Below, piece by piece: positions 26,131-34,750 of a DNA stretch of 64,000 bases. The notes beneath the pieces were generated by a model. The model was not told the origin of the DNA and made no database searches. It saw only the letters and a list, made by a program, of their open reading frames with translations. The stretch lies in assembly GCF_022808815.1 (NCBI RefSeq), contig NZ_JAKZLC010000002.1, forward strand, positions 496,001 to 560,000, read 5' to 3'. Both the position numbers and the translations under genes were made by a program. The stretch is from Geothrix paludis (GTDB lineage: Bacteria > Acidobacteriota > Holophagae > Holophagales > Holophagaceae). Numbering within the stretch: the stretch's first letter is position 1; every line of letters starts with the position of its first letter.

Positions 26131-28188
26131 ATGTATGCCTTGTCCGCTTTGCGGCGACTCCTGCCGGTTCTCCTCCTGGGAACCCTCGCGCCCCTCTGTT
26201 CCGCCGACACTCAGATGGCTTCCTCAAACCTCGGCCGCCAGGTCGAAACCTACACCGCCCAGCCCGTGCTGGGGCCCGCCGTGTCGGTCAAGAACTGGAC
26301 TCTGCCGGTGGGCCGCATGACCTTCGTCATGGCCTCAGGAACCGTGGCTCCCATGACCTCAGGGGGGCGCACCCTCGGCTTCTTCTTCATGGGAAAAGGC
26401 TCCTTCCAGTATCGGTCCGAAGACCCCCTGGAGCGCGCGTCGCTCGAATCGAACTACAAGCAGAACCTCCTGGTGCCCAACACCAGGGCCATCCTGTCCG
26501 AGGCCAGGGACCAGCGGATCCTGACCGAGGACATTCGGAGCCTCACCCTGTGGACCGCGGGAATGGAGCTTTCGATTCCAGTCGGCATCGCCGCCGAGTC
26601 CCCGGAGGCCTCTTTCCAGACAGACTGGAAATTCTTCCGGCGCGATGGGCTCGGTGACCGCGGCCAGGTCTTCGCCCGGCACCTCGCCAATACGCCCATG
26701 AAAACCCTGATCCGTGCGGAGATCCAGGGCGAGGACAGGCCGTTCATCTACGGACTTGATCAGGGCGGGAGCCTCAGGGAATCCCTCTGGTCCATCGCCG
26801 ATCCCATCCGGCCTGCAATCTACGACGGGCTGCGCCTGGTGCCCCTCTCCGACCAGCCCATCGGGTGGGGCTGGAAGGCTCCCCTCTCCCCGCTCCTCAG
26901 CCTGACGGCCGTGGACATCGACTTCCACGGGAACAAGGGTTACGCCCAGCTGAAGGTCAAGGAAACTCTGGTGGCCGGGGACGAGGGACTCCGAATCCTC
27001 GAGCTCAACCTCTACAACGTGGAGGACCGGGCCTACAACCTGGGGATCTACAAGGTCTCCAGGGTCCTGGATGCGGAGGGAAGGAGCCTTTCATTCCACC
27101 ACCGCAACGACAAGCTCCTGGTGGAACTGGATCATCCCATGCCCCCGGGCCAACCCTTCACCCTGACCTTCGAATACGGCGGGCCGATCCTGCTGCGCCC
27201 GGGAGGGGACAACTACTGGGAGTTGGGGGTGGCGCCATGGTTCCCCCAACCGGACATGGATGGGCAGGCCTACACAGTGCATGCCGTTATCCGGACGCCC
27301 AAGGACGATGTACCCGTCGCCCCCGGCCGGACCATCCGGCGTGTCCAGAGCGACGCGGAAAATCTCCTGGAAGTCAGCATCGACAAGCCTGTGCAGTTCT
27401 TCTCCATGTTCGCGGGCGCCTACAGCTTCACCGAGGAGACCAAGGACGGCCTGACCATCCGCGTGGCCGCCTACGCGAACCGGGGCGGCAGCATGCAGAA
27501 GCGGCTCATCGACATCGCCAGGCAGACCATCGGGTTCTACGAAGGCCTGTTCGAAGCCTTCCCCTTCAGTGAATTCAACATCATCCAGGTGAATTCCTAC
27601 GGCTTCGGCCAGGCCCCTCCCGGGATGATGATCATCACCAACGAAGCCTTCGACGGGAAGATGGACGAACTCAGCCAGCTCTTCACGAAGGGGATCAACC
27701 AGCGGTTCGCCCACGAGATCGCACATCAGTACTGGGGCCACCTGGTGAAGATGTCTTCCCCGGAAGAGCAGTGGGTCACCGAGTCCTTCGCCAATTACGC
27801 TTCCGCCCTGGCCATGCGCGGCATGAAGAATCAAGGCACGAGCGCCTATGAGGGCATGCTCAGCCGCTGGCGCAACCATGCGTCGGCCTATGCGAGCTCT
27901 GGCACCATCCCCTTCGCCAACCGGCTTCGCTGGATCAACGATCCGCGGGCCACGTTCCTCGCGCGGACCTCGCTCCTGTACGAAAAGGGGGCCCTGATCC
28001 TCGCCTCTCTCCACAAGGAAATGGGTGACAAGGCCTTCGCTGTCTTCATGAAGTCCATCATCGCCAACTTCCGGTGGAAGGCCGCCACCACCGCCTCCAT
28101 CGAGCAGATCGCCAGCATGGCCGGCCGCAAGGATTACGGCCCCCTGTTCCGCACTTGCTACTGGGGAACCGAGATGCCGCCCAATTAG
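26131..28188 (+). CDS. Exported M1-like zinc metallopeptidase
   Basis: A 685-residue exported gluzincin. Start 26131 has GGAG 7 bases upstream and gives the signal peptide MYALSALRRLLPVLLLGTLA; an earlier in-frame ATG at 26089 is less good. The zinc site is H528-E529-x2-H532 with Glu551 (HEIAHQYWGH, then VTESFANYAS), the M1 spacing. The GxMEN exopeptidase motif of true aminopeptidases is not present: the aligned segment is PPGMMIITNEAF. The N-terminal 260 residues form an unassigned beta-rich region before the M1 N-domain. It probably cleaves peptides in the periplasm, perhaps not as an aminopeptidase. Codon use is less GC-biased than in most neighbours. Confidence 0.87.
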   Translation: MYALSALRRLLPVLLLGTLAPLCSADTQMASSNLGRQVETYTAQPVLGPAVSVKNWTLPVGRMTFVMASGTVAPMTSGGRTLGFFFMGKGSFQYRSEDPLERASLESNYKQNLLVPNTRAILSEARDQRILTEDIRSLTLWTAGMELSIPVGIAAESPEASFQTDWKFFRRDGLGDRGQVFARHLANTPMKTLIRAEIQGEDRPFIYGLDQGGSLRESLWSIADPIRPAIYDGLRLVPLSDQPIGWGWKAPLSPLLSLTAVDIDFHGNKGYAQLKVKETLVAGDEGLRILELNLYNVEDRAYNLGIYKVSRVLDAEGRSLSFHHRNDKLLVELDHPMPPGQPFTLTFEYGGPILLRPGGDNYWELGVAPWFPQPDMDGQAYTVHAVIRTPKDDVPVAPGRTIRRVQSDAENLLEVSIDKPVQFFSMFAGAYSFTEETKDGLTIRVAAYANRGGSMQKRLIDIARQTIGFYEGLFEAFPFSEFNIIQVNSYGFGQAPPGMMIITNEAFDGKMDELSQLFTKGINQRFAHEIAHQYWGHLVKMSSPEEQWVTESFANYASALAMRGMKNQGTSAYEGMLSRWRNHASAYASSGTIPFANRLRWINDPRATFLARTSLLYEKGALILASLHKEMGDKAFAVFMKSIIANFRWKAATTASIEQIASMAGRKDYGPLFRTCYWGTEMPPN

Positions 28189-28197
28189 CCCCGCCAG

Positions 28198-28229
28198 GGG
28201 CCACCGGCCTGGATTCAGGCCGGTGGCCC
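28198..28229. terminator. Perfect 14-bp stem terminator
   Basis: GGGCCACCGGCCTG (28198-28211) pairs perfectly with CAGGCCGGTGGCCC (28216-28229) around the loop GATT, followed by TTTGG on the plus strand. It ends the M1 peptidase gene and overlaps the last codons of the convergent transporter gene. Confidence 0.8.
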
Positions 28230-29108
28230 TTTGGGCTGTGGCCGTTTGGGCAGCACCAGGGCATTGCCCGCCAGGCAGAGGGCGGCGCCCAGGGCCATCC
28301 CCCAGCGCCACTGGAGCCCTTCGAAGGCGGTGGAGAGGGCCAGGGCCACCACGGGGATGACGATCATGGCGTAGCCCGCCCGGCCGGCCCCGATGCGGCC
28401 AACCAGGGTGAGGTAGGCGCCGAAGGCGAGGATCGATCCGAACAAGGAGAGGAAGGCCAGCGAGCCCAGGTAGAGCGGGGAGGGATCGAAGGCGAAGGGC
28501 CGGCCCGCGCCCCAGCAGAAGAGGGTCACGAAGGCCGCGCCGTAGGCCATGCCCACCGCGTTGCCCTGCACGACCGGGATGCCCTGGCGCTGGTTGCGCT
28601 GGGACACCAGGTTGCTGAGGCTGGCCGCCACGGTGCCGCCCAGCGCGAACAGCAGTCCGGCGCGGCTCAGGCCGCCCTGAAGCGGCCCTGCGGCGCCGGG
28701 CAGGCACACGATCCCCACGCCCGCCACGCCGAGGGCCATGCCCGCCAGGGCCCTGCGGGTCAGCGGGGTGCCGAAGAAGAGCCTCGCGCCGATCAGGTTC
28801 AGGACCGCCATCAGGGAGAAGATCACCGCCATGAGGCCCGAGGGAATCCGCTGCTCCGCCAGATAGACGCAGACGTAGTTGATCCCGAACATCAGGGCGC
28901 CCTGGAGGGCCAGCCAGCCGTGCTCCCGCCGCGTGAAGCGGAGCTTCAGCCCCCGCAGGAGGCACCAGACGACAAGCAGGGCCGCGGCCAGGGCGAAGCG
29001 GTAGGCCACCGAGACTTCGGGCGCCACGCGGCCGTACTGGTAGGTGATGGCGATCCAGGTGGAGCCCCAGATCAAGATGGAAGCGAGGTAGAGGGTCAGG
29101 TTGCTCAC
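28215..29108 (-). CDS. EamA/DMT-superfamily transporter
   Basis: A 297-residue inner-membrane protein with ten hydrophobic segments in two EamA repeats (first begins ASILIWGSTWIAI, second near GGLSRAGLLFALGG). Such permeases export amino acids, purines or other metabolites; the substrate is not readable. The start is a GTG at 29108. It follows the DoxX gene by 6 bases, so it is probably the last gene of the AhpD-GNAT-DoxX-transporter operon. Confidence 0.9.
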   Translation of the reverse strand: MSNLTLYLASILIWGSTWIAITYQYGRVAPEVSVAYRFALAAALLVVWCLLRGLKLRFTRREHGWLALQGALMFGINYVCVYLAEQRIPSGLMAVIFSLMAVLNLIGARLFFGTPLTRRALAGMALGVAGVGIVCLPGAAGPLQGGLSRAGLLFALGGTVAASLSNLVSQRNQRQGIPVVQGNAVGMAYGAAFVTLFCWGAGRPFAFDPSPLYLGSLAFLSLFGSILAFGAYLTLVGRIGAGRAGYAMIVIPVVALALSTAFEGLQWRWGMALGAALCLAGNALVLPKRPQPKGPPA

Positions 29109-29114
29109 GGGAAC

Positions 29115-29540
29115 TCAGGTATCGGAGGCGGGGTGCAGCCCCACCAGCAGCGCGGCCGCCGAGGCGGAGAAGACAGAGTAGTCGAGGGGTTCCTTGGGGC
29201 CGAAGGAGATCGCCATGGCCAGGCCGAAAACAGCCAGGAGGGCCGCGCTGGCCAGGGCTGTGATTCGGGCGGCCCGGCCCCGCAGCGGCAGGAGCAGCGC
29301 CAGGCCCAGCGTGAACTCCGCGGCCGTGGCAGCCCAGGCCAGGAAGGGGATGCTGCGGGCCGGCATGAAGCTGTTCACCTGCGCCGTGTACTTCATGAAG
29401 TTGGCGAAGGTGCCGTAGCCCCGGCCCGGGCCCCACCACCCGAACCGGGAGGCGATGCCCGAGAGGAAGGCCGCGCCCAGCGCCCACCGCGCGTAGCGGA
29501 GGGCCCAACGATCGAAGGTGCGCGAAGCAGAACCGGTCAT
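29115..29540 (-). CDS. DoxX-family membrane protein
   Basis: A 141-residue four-helix membrane protein. Features of the DoxX group: RYARWALGAAFLSGIASRFGWWG at the start, FMKYTAQVNSFMP, then TAAEFTLGLALLLPLRG. Its ATG overlaps the stop of the acetyltransferase gene by one base. DoxX-like proteins are linked to redox and thiol stress in several bacteria; the exact role is unknown. Confidence 0.85.
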   Translation of the reverse strand: MTGSASRTFDRWALRYARWALGAAFLSGIASRFGWWGPGRGYGTFANFMKYTAQVNSFMPARSIPFLAWAATAAEFTLGLALLLPLRGRAARITALASAALLAVFGLAMAISFGPKEPLDYSVFSASAAALLVGLHPASDT

Positions 29541-29998
29541 CACGCCCTCTCCGCCAGGTCCGCGTGCTCGGCCTGGTAGGCCTCGTAGGAGCCGGGCGTC
29601 CAGCCCGCGCGGTTCGTCTTCCAGCCGTTCTCGATCTTCTCCCAGCCCACGTGGGCGTAGTAGTCCCGGGCCAGGGGCGCGGCCTGGAGCACCCACTGGA
29701 TGCCCTCGTCCAGGCCCACGGCCAGATCCAGCAACTGGCGCCCCACACCGGCTTTCTGATAGGCGGGATGGATGGCCAGGTCGCACACGTAGCCGTCGTA
29801 GACGAAGTCCGTCCAGCCCCGGAGCAGGCCCACGAGGCGGTCCCCGTCGTAGGCGGAGATCACGACGTTGGAGCCCTCGAACATGCGCCGGATGCGCTCC
29901 GGATCGTGGATGGGCCGGCGCAGGGGCGCGGCGGCGTAGAGGGCGCGGATGGCGTCCACCAGCGGCACGCAGTCCAGGTGGTAGGTGAGGGCGTTCAC
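29540..29998 (-). CDS. GNAT-family N-acetyltransferase
   Basis: A 152-residue GNAT protein. The acetyl-CoA loop is visible as VCDLAIHPAYQKAGVGRQLL (about 90-109), and the C-terminal YYAHVGWEKIENGWK fits family motif B. Start is GTG at 29998, overlapping the AhpD-like stop by 4 bases (GTGA). Substrate unknown; operon partners suggest stress or detoxification. Confidence 0.88.
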   Translation of the reverse strand: MNALTYHLDCVPLVDAIRALYAAAPLRRPIHDPERIRRMFEGSNVVISAYDGDRLVGLLRGWTDFVYDGYVCDLAIHPAYQKAGVGRQLLDLAVGLDEGIQWVLQAAPLARDYYAHVGWEKIENGWKTNRAGWTPGSYEAYQAEHADLAERA

Positions 29999-30444
29999 TT
30001 CGCCTCCGCGGGGACATCGGGCAGGAAGGCCACCCCCAGGCGGTTCCAGGCGTTGATGAGGGTGATGGCGTAGGTGAGGTCCGCCAGTTCCTGCTCCGTG
30101 AAATGCTCCAGGGTCGCGGCGTAGAGGGCGTCGCTCACCTGGTGGCGGTGGAGCTCCGTGAGCGCCTCGGTCCAGGCCAGGGCCGCCCGTTCCCGGGGGG
30201 TGAACACGGTGGCCTCCCGCCAGCCGGCCAGCATATGCAGGCGGCGCGGCGATTCGCCGGCCTGGAGGGCCTCCGTGGCATGCATGTCCATGCAGAAGAC
30301 GCAGCCGTTCAGCTGGGAGGCGCGGAGCTCCACCAGGTAGAGGAGGCCGTGCTCAAGCCCGCAGGAGCGGGTGTGGCGGTAGATCTGCAGGAGCCCCTGG
30401 TAGGCGGCGGGGGCGAATTCGGCGTGGGGTTTGGATGTGCGCAT
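29995..30444 (-). CDS. AhpD-like carboxymuconolactone decarboxylase-family protein
   Basis: A 149-residue protein with the AhpD-type redox motif C-x2-C-x3-H (GCVFCMDMHATEA, about 49-61), the mark of the peroxidase-related CMD family. It probably reduces peroxides or acts as a thiol adaptor. First gene of the four-gene minus-strand operon; divergent from the PLP-dependent MocR regulator that likely controls it. Confidence 0.9.
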   Translation of the reverse strand: MRTSKPHAEFAPAAYQGLLQIYRHTRSCGLEHGLLYLVELRASQLNGCVFCMDMHATEALQAGESPRRLHMLAGWREATVFTPRERAALAWTEALTELHRHQVSDALYAATLEHFTEQELADLTYAITLINAWNRLGVAFLPDVPAEAK

Positions 30445-30462
30445 GGAGCCTCCTGGGCATCG

Positions 30463-30508
30463 GATCCATTCCAGGATCGGATCATATGGCCCATTGAAAA
30501 GATCCATT
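30463..30508. promoter_or_regulatory. Repeated GATCCATT boxes between the MocR gene and the AhpD operon
   Basis: GATCCATT occurs as direct repeats at 30463-30470 and 30501-30508, with an intervening GGATCGGATCATATGG. MocR regulators commonly bind paired direct repeats in such divergent promoter regions, so this is the likely operator. Confidence 0.5.
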
Positions 30509-30528
30509 TCTGTCATTACAACTAGACC

Positions 30529-31971
30529 ATGCGTCCCTGGACCTTCCCCATCGCCCTGCAGCCCGGAACCTCCCGCGAGCCGGTCTTCCAGCAGATCGCC
30601 CAGGCCATCCGGGGCGACATCCGGCGCGGCCGCCTGCGGCCGGGGGACGCCCTGCCCGGCTCCCGGACCCTGGCCGGAACCCTGGCCGTCCACCGGAACA
30701 CCGTGCTGGCGGCCTACCGGGAGCTGGAGGCCGAGGGCTGGACGGTGGCGGAGGCGCGCACGACCCGCGTGGCCCGGGACCTGCCCCAGGCGCTTCCCCG
30801 GGCCTCTGCGACCCGGCGGGCCGAAGCCACGGGCCGGCCGGGCTACGACCTGGCCCCGCCCGGTCCCGGAAGGAGCCTCCGCGAGCTCGGCCTCCTGGCC
30901 TTCGGCGGCGGCCTGCCGGACCTCCGCCTGGTGCCCACGGACCTCCTGGCCCGGGCCTACCGGCGGGCTCTCGGCAGCCGCGAGCTGCTGGGCTACGGCG
31001 ACGCCCACGGCGAGGCGCGGCTCCGGACCGCCCTGGCCCGGCTCCTCTCGGAGATGCGCGGCCTGGCGGTCACAGAGGGCCAGCTCATGATCGCCAGCGG
31101 CAGCCAGGGGGCCCTGGACCTCGTGGCCCGCACCCTGATCCGGCCCGGCGACCGGGTGGCGGTGGAGGACCCCGGCTATCCCACGGCCTGGCGCACGCTG
31201 CGGGCCGCCGGCGCGGAGCTGGTGCCCGTGCCCGTGGACGAGGCGGGCATGCGGGTGGAGGACCTGGCCGCCCGCCTGGCCGACGGGCCGCTCCGCGCCG
31301 TCTACCTCACGCCGCACCACCAGTTCCCCACCACCGTGACCATGGGCGCCGCGCGCCGGCTGAGGCTGCTCGAACTGGCAGCCCGCCACCGCATCGCCCT
31401 CCTGGAGGACGACTACGACAACGAGTTCCACTTCGAGGGCCGCCCGGTGCTGCCCCTGGCCGGGGCGGATCCGCACGGCGTGGTGGTCTACCTGGGCACC
31501 CTGTCGAAGATCCTCGCGCCCGGCCTGCGCCTGGGCTTCGTGGCGGGTCCGGGGGCCCTGGTGGAGGCTCTGGCCTCCCACCGGAGCGCCACGGACGGCC
31601 AGGGGGACCTGGTCGTCCAGCGGGCGGCCGCCGAGCTTCTGGAAGACGGCCTCCTCCAGCGCCATGCCCGCAAGATGCGACGGATCTACCAGGCCCGCCT
31701 GGAGGTCCTGGTGACGGCCCTGCGCCGGCACCTGGGTCGCGCCCTGGCCTTCGAGCCGCCAGTCGGCGGCATGACCCTGTGGGCCCGCGTGGATCCCTCG
31801 ATCGACGTGGAGGCCTGGGCCGTATCCGCGCGGAAGGCGGGCGTGGCCCTCAGCACGGGCCGGCTCTTCGACTTCCACGGGCGGCCGAGGCCCAACCTCC
31901 GCCTGGGCTTCTCCACCCTGGATGAGCGGGAGCTGGAGGAGGCCGTGCGCCGGCTGGCGCGGGCTTTGTAG
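30529..31971 (+). CDS. MocR-family PLP-dependent transcriptional regulator
   Basis: A 480-residue GntR-type winged helix (about 12-80) fused to an aminotransferase fold. The PLP lysine is intact: Lys327 in TLSKILAPG, and the EDDYDNEFHFEG acid/Tyr segment is present, unlike the MocR protein at 6287. Divergent from the AhpD-GNAT-DoxX-transporter operon; neighbours of this sort in other bacteria are usually the regulated genes. It could be a PdxR-like sensor, but no pdx genes are nearby. Confidence 0.92.
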   Translation: MRPWTFPIALQPGTSREPVFQQIAQAIRGDIRRGRLRPGDALPGSRTLAGTLAVHRNTVLAAYRELEAEGWTVAEARTTRVARDLPQALPRASATRRAEATGRPGYDLAPPGPGRSLRELGLLAFGGGLPDLRLVPTDLLARAYRRALGSRELLGYGDAHGEARLRTALARLLSEMRGLAVTEGQLMIASGSQGALDLVARTLIRPGDRVAVEDPGYPTAWRTLRAAGAELVPVPVDEAGMRVEDLAARLADGPLRAVYLTPHHQFPTTVTMGAARRLRLLELAARHRIALLEDDYDNEFHFEGRPVLPLAGADPHGVVVYLGTLSKILAPGLRLGFVAGPGALVEALASHRSATDGQGDLVVQRAAAELLEDGLLQRHARKMRRIYQARLEVLVTALRRHLGRALAFEPPVGGMTLWARVDPSIDVEAWAVSARKAGVALSTGRLFDFHGRPRPNLRLGFSTLDERELEEAVRRLARAL

Positions 31972-31975
31972 AAGC

Positions 31976-33244
31976 TCAGGCCACCAGATCCTGGGGCCGG
32001 ATGTCGCAGCCGCGCCGCGTGCCGAGGGTGCTGACGCCGACGCGGGCGGGATCGAGCAGGGCCTGCGCCATGCGCTGCAGGTCCTCCCGCGTGACGGCGT
32101 CGATCTCCGCGATCTGCTGGTCGAGGCTGCGCAGCTCGCCCTGGTGGATGGCCTGGTGGGCCAGGCTGAACATGCGGCTGCTGCTGCTCTCCTGGCTGAA
32201 CACGAGGCTGGTGCGGGCCTGGAGCTTGGCGCGCTCCAGTTCGTCGGCCTCCACGCCGGTTTCGCGGATGCGCGCACACTCGGCCATGGTGCGCTGCACC
32301 AGCTCGCGCAGCTGGGCCGGGGCGCAGCTGGCGCTGATCTGCAGGGCGCCCGTGTCGGCGTAGGGGCTGAGGTAGCTGCCCACCTGGTAGCAGAGGCCCC
32401 GGCGCTCGCGCAGCTCCAGGAACAGGCGTGAGGCCATGCCGCCGCCGAGCACCTGGCTCAGGAGGTTGGCGGCGGAGCGGTCCGGCGAGCGGTGATCCGG
32501 CGCGGGAAAGCCCATCACCAGGTTGGCCTGCTGGAGGTCCTTCCGGGGCACGTTCAGCAGGAAGGGCCGCGTGCGGGCCGGCAGGTTCGGAGCATGGTCC
32601 GTGCCCTTCGGCAGGCGGTCCAGGATGGGCGCCAGCAGCGCCTGGAAGGCCCCGGGCTCGAGGGCCCCGGCCGCGGCCACCACGAGGTTGGGCGCCCGGT
32701 AGGTGTGGTCGAAGAAGGCCCGGGCTTCCGAGGGACCATAGCCCGACACCTGGTTCCGCGTGCCGAGGATCGGATGCGCCAGCGGCGTCCCCTCCCAGAA
32801 GCCCCCGTAGAACAGCTCGCTCACCCAGTCGTCCGGCTGATCCTCGCTTTGGGCGATCTCCTCCAGGATCACGCTCCGCTCCCGCGCCAGCTCCTCCGGG
32901 TCGAAGCGGGGCGAGGTCACCAGTTCGCCCAGCAGGCCCACCAGGTCCGGCAGCTGCTCGGAGAGCACCTTCCCGTAGAAGCAGGCCACCTCCTTGCCCG
33001 TGAAGGCGTCCACGTGCCCGCCCAGGCGGTCCGTGGCCGCCGCCATCTCATCGGGCGTGGCGTAGGAGGCCGTGCCCTTGAACACCGTGTGCTCGAGGAA
33101 GTGGGCCAGGCCCTCCTCCGCGGGCCCCTCGTGCCGGGAGCCGCGCCGCACCCAGAACCCCACCGAGCAGCTCCGCACGTGCGGGATGGGTTCGACGAGG
33201 ATCTCGGTGCCCGCGGGCGTGACGGTGCGGAAGGGTTCGGCCAT
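31976..33244 (-). CDS. M16-family zinc metallopeptidase (processing-peptidase type)
   Basis: A 422-residue single-chain M16 peptidase. The inverted zinc motif HFLEH (about 48-52) with the downstream Glu in a helix and the C-terminal R/Y-rich segment (GLCYQVGSYLSPYADTG) identify the PqqL/MPP-beta-like group. No signal peptide, so it is cytosolic. It probably degrades short peptides or precursors. It converges with the MocR gene with 4 bases between. Confidence 0.92.
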   Translation of the reverse strand: MAEPFRTVTPAGTEILVEPIPHVRSCSVGFWVRRGSRHEGPAEEGLAHFLEHTVFKGTASYATPDEMAAATDRLGGHVDAFTGKEVACFYGKVLSEQLPDLVGLLGELVTSPRFDPEELARERSVILEEIAQSEDQPDDWVSELFYGGFWEGTPLAHPILGTRNQVSGYGPSEARAFFDHTYRAPNLVVAAAGALEPGAFQALLAPILDRLPKGTDHAPNLPARTRPFLLNVPRKDLQQANLVMGFPAPDHRSPDRSAANLLSQVLGGGMASRLFLELRERRGLCYQVGSYLSPYADTGALQISASCAPAQLRELVQRTMAECARIRETGVEADELERAKLQARTSLVFSQESSSSRMFSLAHQAIHQGELRSLDQQIAEIDAVTREDLQRMAQALLDPARVGVSTLGTRRGCDIRPQDLVA

Positions 33245-33282
33245 CCCTCCAGTCTATCGCCCCGGCGGTCCGGAGCCTCGTC

Positions 33283-33591
33283 TCAACAGGGGCCGGAGGC
33301 CTTGAGGACCGCCTTCAGCAGACCCGGGAAGCGGGCCTCCAGATCCTGCTTTCTCAGACTGTTGTAGCGATGGACACCTTCCACCCGTGTCTGGATGAGC
33401 CCAGCCTCCCGCAGGACCTTGAAGTGGTGGCTCAGCGTGGCCTTGGTGGCGGACAGGCCGAAGGTCCCGCAGGCCCGCTCCCCGTCTGCGGCCAGCCTGC
33501 GCACGATCTCGAGGCGCGTGGGGTCGCTCAGCGCGTAGAGCACCGCGGGAAGGTCGAGCTGTTCGCGCCCGGGATGTTGGAGGTTCCGCAT
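33283..33591 (-). CDS. ArsR-family transcriptional repressor
   Basis: A 102-residue winged-helix protein: LYALSDPTRLEIVRRLA, then LSATKATLSHHFKVLREAGLI as the DNA-binding helices. No metal-binding CVC motif is seen, so it probably senses something else. Start 33591 ATG is preferred; a TTG at 33621 is possible. Divergent from the quinone reductase gene, its likely target. Confidence 0.88.
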   Translation of the reverse strand: MRNLQHPGREQLDLPAVLYALSDPTRLEIVRRLAADGERACGTFGLSATKATLSHHFKVLREAGLIQTRVEGVHRYNSLRKQDLEARFPGLLKAVLKASGPC

Positions 33592-33618
33592 GGCTCCAGG
33601 ATGCCCGGGCTCGGAGTT

Positions 33619-33709
33619 CAATCATCAAATATTTTGATTGTTTTCAAACTATTTCGATTGACCGGGAGCATCCGGCGGGTATATCAATCCATTGTTTGAC
33701 GACAATCGA
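33619..33709. promoter_or_regulatory. AT-rich divergent operator region (ArsR/quinone reductase)
   Basis: Inverted repeats in a marked AT-rich island: CAATCA (33619) facing TGATTG (33635), and TTCGATTG (33653-33660) facing CAATCGAA (33702-33709). These CAATC-type half-sites are the best candidates for the ArsR-type repressor's binding sites. Confidence 0.5.
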
Positions 33710-33724
33710 ACAACAGGAGGCCCC

Positions 33725-34711
33725 ATGACCCATCGCATCCAGTTCACGACGCCCGGCGGCCCCGAGGTCCTCCAGTGGGTGGAGGCGGACCTCCCCGATC
33801 CGGGCCCAGGCGAAGTGCGCCTGCGCCACACAGCCATCGGCGTGAACTACATCGACGTCTACCACCGCAGCGGCGCCTACCCGGTGCCCCTGCCCGCGGT
33901 GCCGGGCTTCGAGGCCGCCGGCATCGTGGAAGCCCTGGGGCCCGGCGTGACGGACCTAGCGGTGGGCCAGCGGGTCGCCTACGTGGACGGCCCCACGGGC
34001 GCCTACTCGGAGGCGCGGAACCACCCCGCCGACCGCCTGGTCCCGCTACCCGCGGGCCTGCTCGACGAGGTGGCGGCGGCCCTCCTCTTCAAGGGCCTGA
34101 CGGCGCACATGCTGGTCCGGCGCGTGTGGCGCGCAGAGGCTGACCCCTGGGTCCTGGTCCACGCCGCGGCGGGGGGCGTGGGGCTCATCCTGACCCGGTG
34201 GCTGGCCCGCGAAGGCGCCCGGGTCATCGGTGTCGTGGGCAGTGAGGAGAAGGCCGCGGCGGTCCGGGCGGAAGGCGCCGAAGCGGTCCTGGTGGTGCCC
34301 CGGGGCGCCGCCTATGACCAGGTGCCCGCCGAGGTTCGCCGGATCACGGGCGGTCGTGGCGTGGGCACCGTGTTCGATTCGGTCGGACGCGACACCTTCG
34401 AGGCTTCTCTGGACAGCCTGGCCCCCTTCGGGCTCCTGGCCTCCTTCGGCCGGAGCAGCGGCCCCCTGCCCCTGGTGGATCCCGCCGAACTGGCGAAGCG
34501 CGGCTCCCTCGCCCTCCAGCGGCCCAGCATCTTCCACCACATCGCCGATCCCGCGGCCCTCCGCGCCGCCGCCGCCGAGGTGTTCGCCGCGCAGGCGAAG
34601 GGGATCATCCAGGCCCACATCCACGGCACGCTTCCCCTACGCGAGGCCGCCCAAGCCCATGCCCTGCTCGAATCCCGGGCGACGCGGGGCGCCCTGGTGC
34701 TCATTCCCTGA
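33725..34711 (+). CDS. NADPH:quinone oxidoreductase (zinc-free MDR family)
   Basis: A 328-residue medium-chain dehydrogenase/reductase of the quinone reductase (QOR) type. It has GVNYIDVYHRSG (about 39-50), the Rossmann GxGxxG-like AAGGVGLI (about 145) and no zinc-ligand cysteines. Start 33725 has AGGAGG 5 bases upstream; the frame is open to 33692 but lacks a ribosome site there. It reduces quinones or reactive enones with NADPH. Control by the divergent ArsR protein is inferred. Confidence 0.92.
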   Translation: MTHRIQFTTPGGPEVLQWVEADLPDPGPGEVRLRHTAIGVNYIDVYHRSGAYPVPLPAVPGFEAAGIVEALGPGVTDLAVGQRVAYVDGPTGAYSEARNHPADRLVPLPAGLLDEVAAALLFKGLTAHMLVRRVWRAEADPWVLVHAAAGGVGLILTRWLAREGARVIGVVGSEEKAAAVRAEGAEAVLVVPRGAAYDQVPAEVRRITGGRGVGTVFDSVGRDTFEASLDSLAPFGLLASFGRSSGPLPLVDPAELAKRGSLALQRPSIFHHIADPAALRAAAAEVFAAQAKGIIQAHIHGTLPLREAAQAHALLESRATRGALVLIP

Positions 34712-34750
34712 GGGCTCTCCTGAAACGGACCGTGGAAGGCGAGGCGGGGG

